From assembly GCA_019638575.1 (NCBI GenBank), contig JAHBTN010000002.1:178719-242718 (forward strand): a stretch of 64,000 nt of DNA, written 5' to 3'. This document shows positions 25,425-34,560 of this stretch, piece by piece (position 1 is the first letter of the stretch; every line of letters starts with the position of its first letter). Made by a program: the position numbers and the translations under genes. This stretch comes from Ferruginibacter sp. (GTDB lineage: Bacteria > Bacteroidota > Bacteroidia > Chitinophagales > Chitinophagaceae). Below the pieces are notes generated by a model. It worked only from the letters and a program-made list of their open reading frames with translations. It made no database searches and had not been told where the DNA came from.

Positions 25425-26498
25425 TTAGTTTTTGATAGTACCAAATAAACGTAGCCGGCTTACTCCTCCATCAGGAAAAATATTCAATCTTACATGCGTT
25501 ACGCTATTTGGGCAATTTATATTTCTTATAAATTCATGTTCTTTATCTGCACTTAATTTTTCTTGTGGTAACAGTAAACTCCACTCAACTTTATCATTCA
25601 CTACATCATCGTCACTTTTACTGTAACATGCTTCAATCGTGCAACTATCAGGATAATTTCCTTTAAAATGTGCAGTGTCAACAACAATACGGTTAACGAT
25701 TCCTGCTGTTGCCAGTTTTAATATCACCCAATCCCTGTTGCCCGGAGTACGATTGCGTTTTGTTTCCCATCCATCGCCCATGTTTATACCACGGTTTGGC
25801 ATAATAAGATTATTCATCGAACTAAAGAACATATCATTACAGGCAATTGCTTTACCGCCGTTGATGGCTGCTGCCAGGTCAACCTCTTCACCGGCAGCTA
25901 CTATATTCCAATTTTTAAAAACTTCTCCATAAACCCTGCACCTTGCTACGCCACCATCAGGATAAATATGCAACCTTATATGTGTGAATATTTCATTGCT
26001 GTTTATTTGGAAAAAATTTTGTGAGCCTGCATCCAAATTTGATTTTTGCAAAATTTCTTTCCAGCCAATATTTTCCCAACCAGTTTCATTTGTTGGCAAA
26101 TTTTTTAATGATGATGCGTCTGTAATATTAACAGCCTCAATAGATGCATGAGGCGGATGGTTGCCCAGGAAAAAATTAGTGTCAATATCAAACCCTGTTA
26201 TTTTGCCGGGTGTTGCCAGTTGAATAACGGCCCAATCGTGGCCGGCTATGCGTTTGCGGCGACTCTCCCATCCATCCATCCATTTACCACGGTCGGTATA
26301 TTTATCTGCAATAAAAATACCCCGTGTAGGTTTTATAAGATTTTCTTTTTCTGCAAAAAAATCATCTGTAGCAAATAACACTTTGCCGCCAAGTTTTTCT
26401 GCTGCCAGGTCGGTAAGTTTTGTAAAGGCGGGCGAATCTTTAATAATTTCTTTTACTTTTTCAAAAGCCATTGCCTGTGTTTTAATTTTTTTCATCAT
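25425..26498 (-). CDS. alc: Allantoicase
   Basis: Allantoicase hydrolyses allantoate to (S)-ureidoglycolate and urea. The 357 residues hold the two homologous beta-jelly-roll halves of the family. The first half shows GKWMDGWESRRKR and the second GDGWETKRNR, each followed by HDWAVIQLA or RDWVILKLA and ending YPDGGVARCRVYG or FPDGGVSRLRLFG. Both halves keep the WE(S/T)(R/K)R signature. The protein is cytosolic. In the operon it follows allantoinase by 24 bp and precedes puuD by 2 bp. No gene for urease or for ureidoglycolate lyase is present in the window. Confidence 0.95.
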   Translation of the reverse strand: MMKKIKTQAMAFEKVKEIIKDSPAFTKLTDLAAEKLGGKVLFATDDFFAEKENLIKPTRGIFIADKYTDRGKWMDGWESRRKRIAGHDWAVIQLATPGKITGFDIDTNFFLGNHPPHASIEAVNITDASSLKNLPTNETGWENIGWKEILQKSNLDAGSQNFFQINSNEIFTHIRLHIYPDGGVARCRVYGEVFKNWNIVAAGEEVDLAAAINGGKAIACNDMFFSSMNNLIMPNRGINMGDGWETKRNRTPGNRDWVILKLATAGIVNRIVVDTAHFKGNYPDSCTIEACYSKSDDDVVNDKVEWSLLLPQEKLSADKEHEFIRNINCPNSVTHVRLNIFPDGGVSRLRLFGTIKN

Positions 26499-26522
26499 CC
26501 TAACTATACAAGATGATAAAAC

Positions 26523-27872
26523 TTATGATTGAATATTGTTTTGTAAAATTAACTGTCCATATTTTATTTCAGCACTACCCAATTTTTTATTTTGATAAAC
26601 AGTTACACCGTTAACTATGGTTTGCTGTACAGCGCCCCATAAGTGCTGTCCGTTGTATGGACTGCAATCATACCGGTGTAAAATATCTTTTGGTTGTACT
26701 ACAAATTTTTCATCGGGGTTCCATACTACAATATCTGCATCATAGCCAACTGCCAGTTTCCCCTTCTTATTTGCAATCTTTAAAAATGTTGCCGGGTGTT
26801 CAGTAAGCAAAGGAATGAATTTTTCAATTGGCATGGTTTCTTTTAATGCTGTAAATGATGCCGGTAATAAAAACTGTAAACCGGCAATGCCGCCCCATGC
26901 TTTAGCCAGGTTGCCCGATGATAGTTCTTTGATTGCAGGTGGCGCCGGCGAATGATCGGTTGTAATAAAATCGAGTACGCCAGTGTTTAATGCAGTTTTT
27001 AATAATTCATTATTTTCTTTTTCACGAATTGGTGGCGCACATTTATACAAACAGTTTGCATCTGGGATATCTTCTGCATTAAAATAAATATAATGAGCAC
27101 AGGTTTCGGCTGTTAATGGTAACCCTTCAGCTTTTGCTTTTTCAATATTTTTCAGCGCTTCAGCAGATGAAACATGTACAATATGTGTGCGGCAATTATT
27201 TTTGCGGCAAAGTTTTATCATCAAATCAATAGCATCGTTTTCCCACTGTTTAGGCCTGCTTGCCAGGTAATGCCTGTAGCTTTTGGGAAAATCTGCAAGC
27301 CGACTATTTTCCTTTGTATTGGTTAATTCGCAATGTGCCAGCAATGGCAAACCATATTTTGCAATCACCGGCATAGCTTCATCAATTTCTTTTTCAACCA
27401 CATTGGGAAATTCATCAATGCCAGAGTGTGTGAGAAAACATTTTATTCCCAACACTCCCGCCTGCAATAAACCTTCAATATCTTTTTTATTGCCCGGTAT
27501 CAGTCCACCGTAAAAGCCAACATTAACATGCAGTTTATCTTTTGCCGCAAAAATTTTTTCATTCAATGCATTTACCGTTGTTGTTACCGGAATTGCATTC
27601 AGTGGCATATCTACAATTGTTGTGATACCGCCTGCAGCAGCGGCTTTGGTGGCCGTATCAAAACCTTCCCAATCGGTACGCCCCGGTTCATTTACATGCA
27701 CATGTGCATCAATGATGCCGGGAATCAATATATTATCAGCAACATCTTCTGCGCCATAAAGCAGTTTAGTATGAATGGAAACAATTTTATTACCATCAAT
27801 TACTATCGTTGCAGGCTGAAGTTTACCATCAAGCCAGCACCTGTTGCTAAATATTTTTTTTGTGTTACTCAA
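26523..27872 (-). CDS. allB: Allantoinase
   Basis: Allantoinase opens the hydantoin ring of allantoin to give allantoate. The 449-residue amidohydrolase keeps all metal-site elements: DAHVHVNEPG (HxH), the lysine of GIKCFLTHSG that is carboxylated in this family, LLAHCE, IVHVSSAEAL and TTDHSPA with the catalytic Asp. The only available start is a TTG at 27872: the frame stays open upstream into the xdhB end but holds no ATG. The gene sits 32 bp after xdhB and 24 bp before alc. Confidence 0.95.
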   Translation of the reverse strand: MSNTKKIFSNRCWLDGKLQPATIVIDGNKIVSIHTKLLYGAEDVADNILIPGIIDAHVHVNEPGRTDWEGFDTATKAAAAGGITTIVDMPLNAIPVTTTVNALNEKIFAAKDKLHVNVGFYGGLIPGNKKDIEGLLQAGVLGIKCFLTHSGIDEFPNVVEKEIDEAMPVIAKYGLPLLAHCELTNTKENSRLADFPKSYRHYLASRPKQWENDAIDLMIKLCRKNNCRTHIVHVSSAEALKNIEKAKAEGLPLTAETCAHYIYFNAEDIPDANCLYKCAPPIREKENNELLKTALNTGVLDFITTDHSPAPPAIKELSSGNLAKAWGGIAGLQFLLPASFTALKETMPIEKFIPLLTEHPATFLKIANKKGKLAVGYDADIVVWNPDEKFVVQPKDILHRYDCSPYNGQHLWGAVQQTIVNGVTVYQNKKLGSAEIKYGQLILQNNIQS

Positions 27873-27904
27873 GTTTAGTTCACTTTCTATTTGTTCAATT
27901 TCTA

Positions 27905-30241
27905 TCAGTGATTTTTTTCTTTGGCAGGATTGTACAGGCCCATTAAAACTTTTTCGGGAGTAATTGGTGCCGAGTAAGAAATAGCAGAAGAAGGATTAAA
28001 AGCCAGTACAGCATTACGGATGGCAAAAAAAGCGCCAATGCCATACATCAAAGGCGGCTCACCCACAGCTTTCGATTTTAAAATTGCCATTGCATGCCCA
28101 TCCGTATATAAAAATTTTACATCAATGTTTTTTGGAACAGAATAAACATCAGGAATTTTATATGTTGACAAGGCATTCGACAACAATCTTCCTTCATCAT
28201 TATAAATAACTTCTTCCATCGTCATCCAACCTATACCTTGTACAATGCCTCCTTCGCATTGCCCAAGGTCAACAGCCCGGTTCATACTGCTTCCAAAATC
28301 ATGCACCACTTTTACATCATCTATTTCATAAGTGCCACGCAGGCAATCAACCGTTACAGTTGTAAGTGCGGTACCATAAACATGATAAGCAAACGGGTGT
28401 CCTTTTTCAATTGATTTATCAAAATTGATGATGGGAGTGGCATAATGCCCTTTGGCGCTAAGGTTAATTCGTTTCAAAAACGCTTGCTGCACCAAATTTG
28501 TCCAGTTAAAAACAGAAGCTTCGTCATTAATATACACCACTTCATTCTTAATTTCAATATCACACTCTTCTTCATCTGTCAATTCTGTTTTTATAAAATC
28601 AAAAAGCCTTTTCTTTATTTGGTTACATGCATCCTGTAATGCTTTGCCATTTAAATCGGTGGTGGAGCTTGCTGCCGAAGGTGAAGTATTGGCAACCCTA
28701 GTGGTGTTGGTTGTTTCAAGTTTAACCCTTTCGGGTTTAATACCAAAACTTGATGCAGCTACCTGCAACATTTTTGAGTTAACACCCTGCCCCATTTCTA
28801 CTGCGCCGGTGCTTACTCCTACAGAGCCATCTGTATAAACATGTACCAAAGCTCTTGCCTGGTTCATCATGGTATTGGTAAATGAAATACCAAAACACAC
28901 AGGCATTAACGACATGCCTTTTTTATACAATTTATTTTGTTTGTTGAAATCTATAATCTCCTTTTTTACAGAAGGTACATCGTATAATTCCTTCACTTCA
29001 TCCCAGCATTGCTTTGCCTGGCAATCTTTTACTATTTGCCCATAAGGAAATTCGTAACCATCATCCATCAAATTTTTTCTTTGGATAAGTTCCGCATCAA
29101 CCTGTAAAATTTTTGCTGCTTGGTCAATGGCCGATTCTAAAACAAACATTCCCTGCGGCCCGCCAAATCCCCTGAAAGCTGTATTGGGAGGCAGGTTTGT
29201 TTTGCAGCTATGTGCTGTAACTTTTACATTAGGAATACGATAGCTGTTTGTGGCATGAAACAATGTTCGTTCTATAATTGCTGGCGATAAATCTGCAGCG
29301 GCGCCACCGTTTTGGTAATATGTAGCCTCGTAAGCAATAATATTCAAATCATCATCAAGTCCAATTTTATAATCGCTGCTATAAGGGTTACGCTTACCGG
29401 TCATACGCATATCTTCCATGCGGTGCGGTATACATTTTGCCGGCTTCTTAAGTATCCAAGACACCATTGCCGCTGCCGTTCCCCAAAAAGATGCCTGGTC
29501 TTCTTTACCGCCAAATCCACCACCAAGGCGGGGTACATCCACCTCCACCTTGTTCATGCCAACACCTAAAACTTTTGCTGTAGTGCGTTGTACCTGCGTA
29601 GGTCCCTGTGTTGATGAAAATATTTTTACACTATCATGTTCTGTTGGGTATGCATAAGCACCTTGTGTCTCTAAATACAACTGTTCCTGTCCACCTGTTT
29701 CGGCACGTCCCTCAAAAATATGTTTGCAGTTTTTAAATGCTGTTTGTATATCTCCCATTTCAAATTTCCTGGAAGGGCTTAATAAATGGCCGGCTGCAAA
29801 TGCCTCACGTGGATTGGTGATGATGGGCAACTGTTCAATCTCTATTTTTATTTCTTTAAGCGCTTCTTCGGCAGCATCTTCATTTTCTGCAACAATCAAT
29901 AACACCGGTTGTCCCCTAAAATGCACTTCAGTATCGGCCAGGAAAGGTTCATCGGGAATGATGCCGCCAATTTGGTTTTGGCCGGGTATATCTTTGTACG
30001 AAAATATTTTTATGATGCCATCCATTTTAGAGGCAGCAGCAAAATCAATATTTTTTATTTTGCCATGAGCAATGGGCGAATCGAAAATTTTTACAAACAA
30101 CATGCCTTCCATCACAGGTATATCATCCACATAAACAGATTTGCCGGTAACATGATTGGCTGCATCAATATTACCAACCTGCCACACAGCAGCGTCTTGT
30201 GCAGTATTTTTTGTAATCTTCTTATTGTCGTCGGTTATCAA
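27905..30241 (-). CDS. xdhB: Xanthine dehydrogenase, molybdopterin-binding subunit
   Basis: This subunit holds the Mo-pterin active site that hydroxylates hypoxanthine and xanthine to urate. The 778-residue length matches XdhB of two-subunit enzymes. Conserved elements are PRLGGGFGGKED, NTAFRGFGGPQG, VEMGQGVNSKM and, near the end, KAVGEPPLMYG with the catalytic Glu. The start is a TTG at 30241: no ATG lies between it and the upstream stop, and the next in-frame Met is about 45 residues inside the conserved part. It lies 41 bp after xdhA. The maturation factor XdhC is encoded last in the same operon. Confidence 0.95.
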   Translation of the reverse strand: MITDDNKKITKNTAQDAAVWQVGNIDAANHVTGKSVYVDDIPVMEGMLFVKIFDSPIAHGKIKNIDFAAASKMDGIIKIFSYKDIPGQNQIGGIIPDEPFLADTEVHFRGQPVLLIVAENEDAAEEALKEIKIEIEQLPIITNPREAFAAGHLLSPSRKFEMGDIQTAFKNCKHIFEGRAETGGQEQLYLETQGAYAYPTEHDSVKIFSSTQGPTQVQRTTAKVLGVGMNKVEVDVPRLGGGFGGKEDQASFWGTAAAMVSWILKKPAKCIPHRMEDMRMTGKRNPYSSDYKIGLDDDLNIIAYEATYYQNGGAAADLSPAIIERTLFHATNSYRIPNVKVTAHSCKTNLPPNTAFRGFGGPQGMFVLESAIDQAAKILQVDAELIQRKNLMDDGYEFPYGQIVKDCQAKQCWDEVKELYDVPSVKKEIIDFNKQNKLYKKGMSLMPVCFGISFTNTMMNQARALVHVYTDGSVGVSTGAVEMGQGVNSKMLQVAASSFGIKPERVKLETTNTTRVANTSPSAASSTTDLNGKALQDACNQIKKRLFDFIKTELTDEEECDIEIKNEVVYINDEASVFNWTNLVQQAFLKRINLSAKGHYATPIINFDKSIEKGHPFAYHVYGTALTTVTVDCLRGTYEIDDVKVVHDFGSSMNRAVDLGQCEGGIVQGIGWMTMEEVIYNDEGRLLSNALSTYKIPDVYSVPKNIDVKFLYTDGHAMAILKSKAVGEPPLMYGIGAFFAIRNAVLAFNPSSAISYSAPITPEKVLMGLYNPAKEKNH

Positions 30242-30282
30242 TTTTATCTTTTCTATTTAAAATCTTTGTCAAATATTTTCTT

Positions 30283-31698
30283 TCACACACTCAACACTTC
30301 TTTCACTGCTTCTTCCTGTTTTGTAAAATGTGCCAGGAACAATTGCCTTAACAATAATCTTTTATAATCTGCCGTTCCCCTTGCATCGCTGATGGGGGCA
30401 ACTTCACTGTTTAATATTTCGATGGCATCTTTTAAAATTGCTGCTGTAATTTTTTTACCCGTTAAGAAAGCACAGGTTTCATTTAAATATTTTGGAAAAG
30501 GCGCTACGCCCCCGGCCGACAGGTGTATGCAATCAATATGCCCTTTATCATTTAATTGAAATTGGCAGGCTGTGTTCACACTGGCAATATCTAAGTGTGT
30601 ACGTTTGCTAACCTTTTCAAAATTAAAATGGCTGTTTTGCGGTGCTGTAAAAATTATTTTTTCTATGATTTCGTCTTCGTCTTTATCAAGTTGTTTGTAT
30701 CCTTTATAAAAATCTTTCAGTTTTATGGTTCTTGTTTTACCGGCTTTGCTTAAAACAATATCGCTGTTAAGCGCTAAAAAAAATATTGCCATATCGCCAA
30801 TAGGCGATGCATTTACAAGATTACCCGCCATGGTAGCCATATTGCGGATAGGTGTTGATGAAATTAGTTTGGTATGTTTGCTTAAGCCCGGGAAAAAACT
30901 TTTTATCAATGCCGACTCGGCAAACATAGTTACCGTAACTGCAGCACCAATATGGCATTGGCCGTTTTCAAATTTGATGCCTTTAAGTTTTTCGTCATCA
31001 AAAACATGTGTAAGTGATGATTTTTTTACTTTCAAAGCTTTTTGAACAACAAGGTCGGTGCCACCGCCAAGCACTAATTTTTGTGTTATGGCCTTTAATT
31101 CGCAGGCTTCAGCAGTAAGTTGTTGCCTTAACTGTACCAGCCTTTCTTTAACGTTTATAAAATATGCCGGTACAAAATTCTTTTCCACCAGCCATTCAAT
31201 AGTTTGGTTATGTGGCTTATCTTTTATTTTTTCAGAAAGTATTGATGCTGCCCTTTCAATAGATTTATAACCTGTGCAACGGCAAATGTTGCCATCAATG
31301 GCAGCGATAGCTTCGTTGTAATTTTTTGTTTGACTATTTAATACAAAACCAGTTAGCGACATTACAAAACCAATGGTGCAAAATCCGCATTGCGTTCCAT
31401 TTTCATCAACCATTGCCTGTTGTACCGGCGACAGACCATTCATGTTAATCCCTTCAACCGAAACAATATGTTTACTATTTGCATTACCAAGTGGCATCAG
31501 GCAACTTGTCATAGAGCGATAAACCAGTTCATTATTTTCAAAATCGCCAACCAGTATGGTGCAGGCGCCGCAATCGCCTTCCCTGCATCCAATCTTTGTT
31601 CCTGTAAATCTTTTCTGATAACGTATAAAATCAAGCACAGTGCTGCCGCCGGCCTGCGTGGTTTTTATCAATTGATTGTTTAAGATGAAACTTATCAT
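30283..31698 (-). CDS. xdhA: Xanthine dehydrogenase, FeS/FAD subunit
   Basis: The 471 residues contain two [2Fe-2S] domains and a FAD domain that pass electrons from the Mo site, probably to NAD. Iron-sulfur ligands are seen in GCREGDCGACTILVG, QCGFCTIGFVMSLTGF and NICRCTGYKSIE. The FAD part begins about residue 190 (LVLGGGTDLVVQ), with ISSTPIRNMATMAGNLVNASPIGD as a clear signature. The ATG at 31698 overlaps the guaD stop by one base (TGATG), so translation is coupled, as at the xdhC junction. It forms the enzyme with XdhB, encoded next. Confidence 0.95.
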   Translation of the reverse strand: MISFILNNQLIKTTQAGGSTVLDFIRYQKRFTGTKIGCREGDCGACTILVGDFENNELVYRSMTSCLMPLGNANSKHIVSVEGINMNGLSPVQQAMVDENGTQCGFCTIGFVMSLTGFVLNSQTKNYNEAIAAIDGNICRCTGYKSIERAASILSEKIKDKPHNQTIEWLVEKNFVPAYFINVKERLVQLRQQLTAEACELKAITQKLVLGGGTDLVVQKALKVKKSSLTHVFDDEKLKGIKFENGQCHIGAAVTVTMFAESALIKSFFPGLSKHTKLISSTPIRNMATMAGNLVNASPIGDMAIFFLALNSDIVLSKAGKTRTIKLKDFYKGYKQLDKDEDEIIEKIIFTAPQNSHFNFEKVSKRTHLDIASVNTACQFQLNDKGHIDCIHLSAGGVAPFPKYLNETCAFLTGKKITAAILKDAIEILNSEVAPISDARGTADYKRLLLRQLFLAHFTKQEEAVKEVLSV

Positions 31699-32174
31699 CA
31701 ATAATCTTTTTTAATGGCGCTTTGTTCCCATTTTTTAAATGCTTCCAAAGCTTCGCTTCTCAATATCTGTTTTGTAAATAATTTTCTTTTCTCAACAGGC
31801 AGCGCAATTTCTTCATAAATGAATTTATCATCAAAATTTATAAAGGCAGCATCTTCTTTTGTGTTGGCATAATAAAGCTTTGCAGGCCTTGCCCAATAAA
31901 TGGCGCCGAGGCACATGGGGCATGGTTCGCAACTGGTATATATTTCACAGCCATCTAACTGAAAAGTATTTAATGTTGCACAGGCATTGCGGATGGCTAC
32001 TACTTCGGCATGAGCGGTGGGATCGTTATTAGAAGTAACCTGGTTTACACCACGTGCAATTATTTTTCCGTCTTTAACAACTACTGCGCCAAAAGGGCCG
32101 CCCTTTCCTTCCACCACGTTATTAATCGAAAGCCTGATGGCTTCTTTCATAAACTCATCATTATGTTTATCCAT
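31698..32174 (-). CDS. guaD: Guanine deaminase, CDA-fold
   Basis: GuaD deaminates guanine to xanthine, the substrate of the following xanthine dehydrogenase. The 158-residue protein is of the small cytidine-deaminase-fold type (like Bacillus GuaD), with zinc motifs PTAHAEVVAI (catalytic Glu) and SCEPCPMCLGA. The C-terminal region FDDKFIYEEI is typical of this group. The ATG at 32174 was chosen over an upstream in-frame start at 32222, because the residues before it are Cys/Tyr-rich and unlike the family. It is the first gene of the nine-gene purine operon. A perfect palindrome TGCAATTGCA lies at 32177-32186, directly before the start, and may be an operator. Confidence 0.92.
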   Translation of the reverse strand: MDKHNDEFMKEAIRLSINNVVEGKGGPFGAVVVKDGKIIARGVNQVTSNNDPTAHAEVVAIRNACATLNTFQLDGCEIYTSCEPCPMCLGAIYWARPAKLYYANTKEDAAFINFDDKFIYEEIALPVEKRKLFTKQILRSEALEAFKKWEQSAIKKDY

Positions 32175-32289
32175 ATTGCAATTGCATTTATCGCAACAAT
32201 AAAAATAACAAAAATGGTTCAATGAAAGTGAAAACAGCCCGTTAATTCACAGAATAACATATCATACAAAAACAGCAATGGCAGTTTCA

Positions 32290-32297
32290 TATATTTG
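32290..32297 (+). promoter_or_regulatory. Candidate -7 element before the membrane protein-NTPase pair
   Basis: TATATTTG matches TAnnTTTG fully and is 26 bp before the ATG at 32324. No -33 box is evident. Confidence 0.4.
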
Positions 32298-32323
32298 TAT
32301 AAACCTGTTTTTACTTCTGTTAA

Positions 32324-33367
32324 ATGAAAAATGATTATAAAAATTTAACGGCTGATGAACGAAGCATAGCTATGCAAAGGCTTACGGCTTTATGGGCTTT
32401 TACCGAAAGTGGCCTTGGCGGCGTAATGCATGCACTGCAAGTTCCGTTTACTGGATTGCTGGTAGGTGGCATGGCTGTAATTATGATTAGTATGATTGCT
32501 GAAATATCTAATCATAATTATAAACAGGTTTTAAAAAGCGCTATAATTGTTTTAATCGTTAAGGCGATGGTTAGTCCGCACACACCGTTTACAGCTTATA
32601 TTGCTGTTGCATTCCAGGCAATGATGGGTTATTTATTATTTAGGCTGATGAAAATAAATTTTATAAGTATTCTCTTGCTAAGCATTATTGCCATGTTGGA
32701 ATCGGCCCTGCAAAAAATTCTAATACTTACTTTGTTTTTTGGCCAATCGATATGGAAAGCTACTGATAGTATGGTTGCATTACTTGTTAAACAAATTGGT
32801 TTTACTGCACTACATGGCAGCTTTTGGGTTGTTGTTGTTTATTTATGTATTTATATTTTGGGAGGATTACTTATTGCATGGATAACATTTAAAGCCATTA
32901 AAGATTTTTATGCAGATAAAAAAACAAACGCAACAGCAGGTAATATAAACCTTATTAGACCCAATCTAAAACAACCCGATGTAAAAAATAAATATAAAAA
33001 GTTATGGGTGCTGATTTTTATTATGCTAAGTTTATCGGTAATACTTTTCTTTTTTGCTACTGATAAAAAACAAGGATGGCTGGAAGTGATAAAAACAATA
33101 AGCTGGACAATTTCGGCAATTATAATTTGGTATTTACTAATTGGCCCTTTGTTTACAAAAGTCATAAAATCGTACCTGCAAAAAAAACAAAACAGGTACA
33201 GTACCGAAGTGTTACAGATACTATCCTTTATACCGGCGCTTAGGAAACTTACAACTTATGCATGGCAGTACAGTAAAGCAAGCAAAGGATTTGCAAGATG
33301 GGGGGCATTTGTATCAACACTGATAACTGCAACACTTACTTATACCGAACCAGTAGCTGAAAAATGA
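32324..33367 (+). CDS. Uncharacterised multi-spanning membrane protein
   Basis: This 347-residue protein has about five N-terminal hydrophobic helices within residues 25-195, a charged stretch (residues 196-222), two more helices (residues 223-285), and a basic soluble end. The glycine-rich FTESGLGGVMHALQVPFTGLLVGG segment and small size per helix recall substrate-binding (S) components of ECF-type transporters, but no family is recognised with certainty. Its stop overlaps the start of the NTPase gene by four bases (ATGA), so the pair is coupled. The two genes diverge from the purine operon across 149 bp. A link to purine or molybdenum supply is possible from position alone. Confidence 0.6.
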   Translation: MKNDYKNLTADERSIAMQRLTALWAFTESGLGGVMHALQVPFTGLLVGGMAVIMISMIAEISNHNYKQVLKSAIIVLIVKAMVSPHTPFTAYIAVAFQAMMGYLLFRLMKINFISILLLSIIAMLESALQKILILTLFFGQSIWKATDSMVALLVKQIGFTALHGSFWVVVVYLCIYILGGLLIAWITFKAIKDFYADKKTNATAGNINLIRPNLKQPDVKNKYKKLWVLIFIMLSLSVILFFFATDKKQGWLEVIKTISWTISAIIIWYLLIGPLFTKVIKSYLQKKQNRYSTEVLQILSFIPALRKLTTYAWQYSKASKGFARWGAFVSTLITATLTYTEPVAEK

Positions 33368-33846
33368 GTATCTATATCTTTTCGAGGCCTGTTAACAGCG
33401 GCAAAACTACCGAGTTGCTACAATGGTGCAGCAAGCAAAAGAATATTTATGGTGTGTTGATGCCCGATATAAATGGCAGCAGAAAGATGCTTGACCTGCA
33501 TACAAAAAATATTTTTGATATTGAATGTACCAACAACATTTATACTGCTGAACCTTTAACTATTATTGGAAGATTCCGTTTTTACACTGCTGCTTTTGAT
33601 AAAGCCAACCAGGTAATAATAGATGCATTAGCACAAAACCCTTACTGGCTGGTTATTGACGAAGCTGGCAAACTGGAAATTGACGGCAAAGGATTATACC
33701 CATCCATCATAAAAGCTGCAGAGTTTTATAAAAATAACCCCGGTAATTTACTGGTAACAGTAAGAGAAAGTTTGCTGGCAGATGTGGTTGCTTATTTTAA
33801 CCTGGCAGAATACAAGTTGATACATCAGCTGGATGACAACTTATAA
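33364..33846 (+). CDS. P-loop nucleoside-triphosphatase, THEP1-like
   Basis: This 160-residue protein has a Walker A region at the N-terminus (SRPVNSGKTTELL) and a Walker B-like strand WLVIDEAGKLEI, followed by a basic segment NLLVTVRESLL that fits the sensor/arginine region of the small NTPase_1 (THEP1) family. Such enzymes hydrolyse NTPs or, in related families, bring GTP to cofactor assembly. It overlaps the preceding membrane protein gene by four bases. The exact role is unknown; pairing with a membrane protein suggests that the two work together. Confidence 0.65.
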   Translation: MSIYIFSRPVNSGKTTELLQWCSKQKNIYGVLMPDINGSRKMLDLHTKNIFDIECTNNIYTAEPLTIIGRFRFYTAAFDKANQVIIDALAQNPYWLVIDEAGKLEIDGKGLYPSIIKAAEFYKNNPGNLLVTVRESLLADVVAYFNLAEYKLIHQLDDNL

Positions 33847-33944
33847 AGTAACTTGTTTTGAAAATGGCTTGCCAAATTATTAATTATATAAATCCAAAAT
33901 AATATTATTTTCGATTGCTAACAGGATATTTTATAATTTCTTAT

Positions 33945-34484
33945 TTACTTCTTTGCTTGCTTTTTTTGTATAAACTCAATAATCCTTTTACGTTCACCAA
34001 TAATAAGTAATGCTATTATAATCTTTATGCCCGAACTTACTAAATAAGAAAAATTAAAAGACGTTATGTTATGGGTGTACTTTTTTTCAATAACTAAAGA
34101 AAAAATATGTGTCAAAAAATTAGGGATTTCGTTTAGTAAAATAATAGCCCCTATCACTATCAATGAAATTGTTAAGATTTGTGAATTTGACAGATTAAAT
34201 GAAAACTCTTTTTGGTAATATTCCTGGTCAAGTTTAAGAATATCTATGATTTTATTTGTATTGAAAAGCAACTGGTAAATGATAAAAGCATAAAATAAGA
34301 TAGCAAAAACAGTGATGATAATAGATATATTTTCCTCAATATTAAATTGTTTCCATGCCAAGTCATTCGTTTCTGTGTATGAAAGAATTATTGAAACTAG
34401 TTGGGGAATTAAATAGACAATTTCCCGTAGAAAAAAAAGTCCAAATACTTTCAGAATCAGGTTAAACAGGCTCTTTGGTGTCAT
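33945..34484 (-). CDS. Small four-helix membrane protein, unknown
   Basis: The 179-residue protein has about four membrane helices and short charged ends (ERKRIIEFIQKKQAKK at the C-terminus). Ile, Phe, Asn and Ser dominate, and the DNA is more AT-rich than its neighbours, which may hint at recent arrival. No motif is recognised; some resemblance to DUF2975-type proteins is possible but weak. A 9-bp inverted repeat lies just upstream at 34504-34539. It follows the universal stress protein gene on the same strand by 76 bp. Confidence 0.6.
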   Translation of the reverse strand: MTPKSLFNLILKVFGLFFLREIVYLIPQLVSIILSYTETNDLAWKQFNIEENISIIITVFAILFYAFIIYQLLFNTNKIIDILKLDQEYYQKEFSFNLSNSQILTISLIVIGAIILLNEIPNFLTHIFSLVIEKKYTHNITSFNFSYLVSSGIKIIIALLIIGERKRIIEFIQKKQAKK

Positions 34485-34503
34485 TATTGCATCTCTGCTG
34501 TTG

Positions 34504-34539
34504 TACTTCTCCCTTACTTTTTACTTTACCGGAGAAGTA
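34504..34539. repeat. Inverted repeat TACTTCTCC / GGAGAAGTA
   Basis: Perfect 9-bp arms (34504-34512, 34531-34539) are separated by 18 nt. It lies 20 bp upstream of the four-helix membrane protein gene and 22 bp past the universal stress protein stop. No T-run follows, so it is more likely an operator or an mRNA hairpin than a terminator. Confidence 0.55.
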
Positions 34540-34560
34540 AATTAATAATTTTAAAAACCA

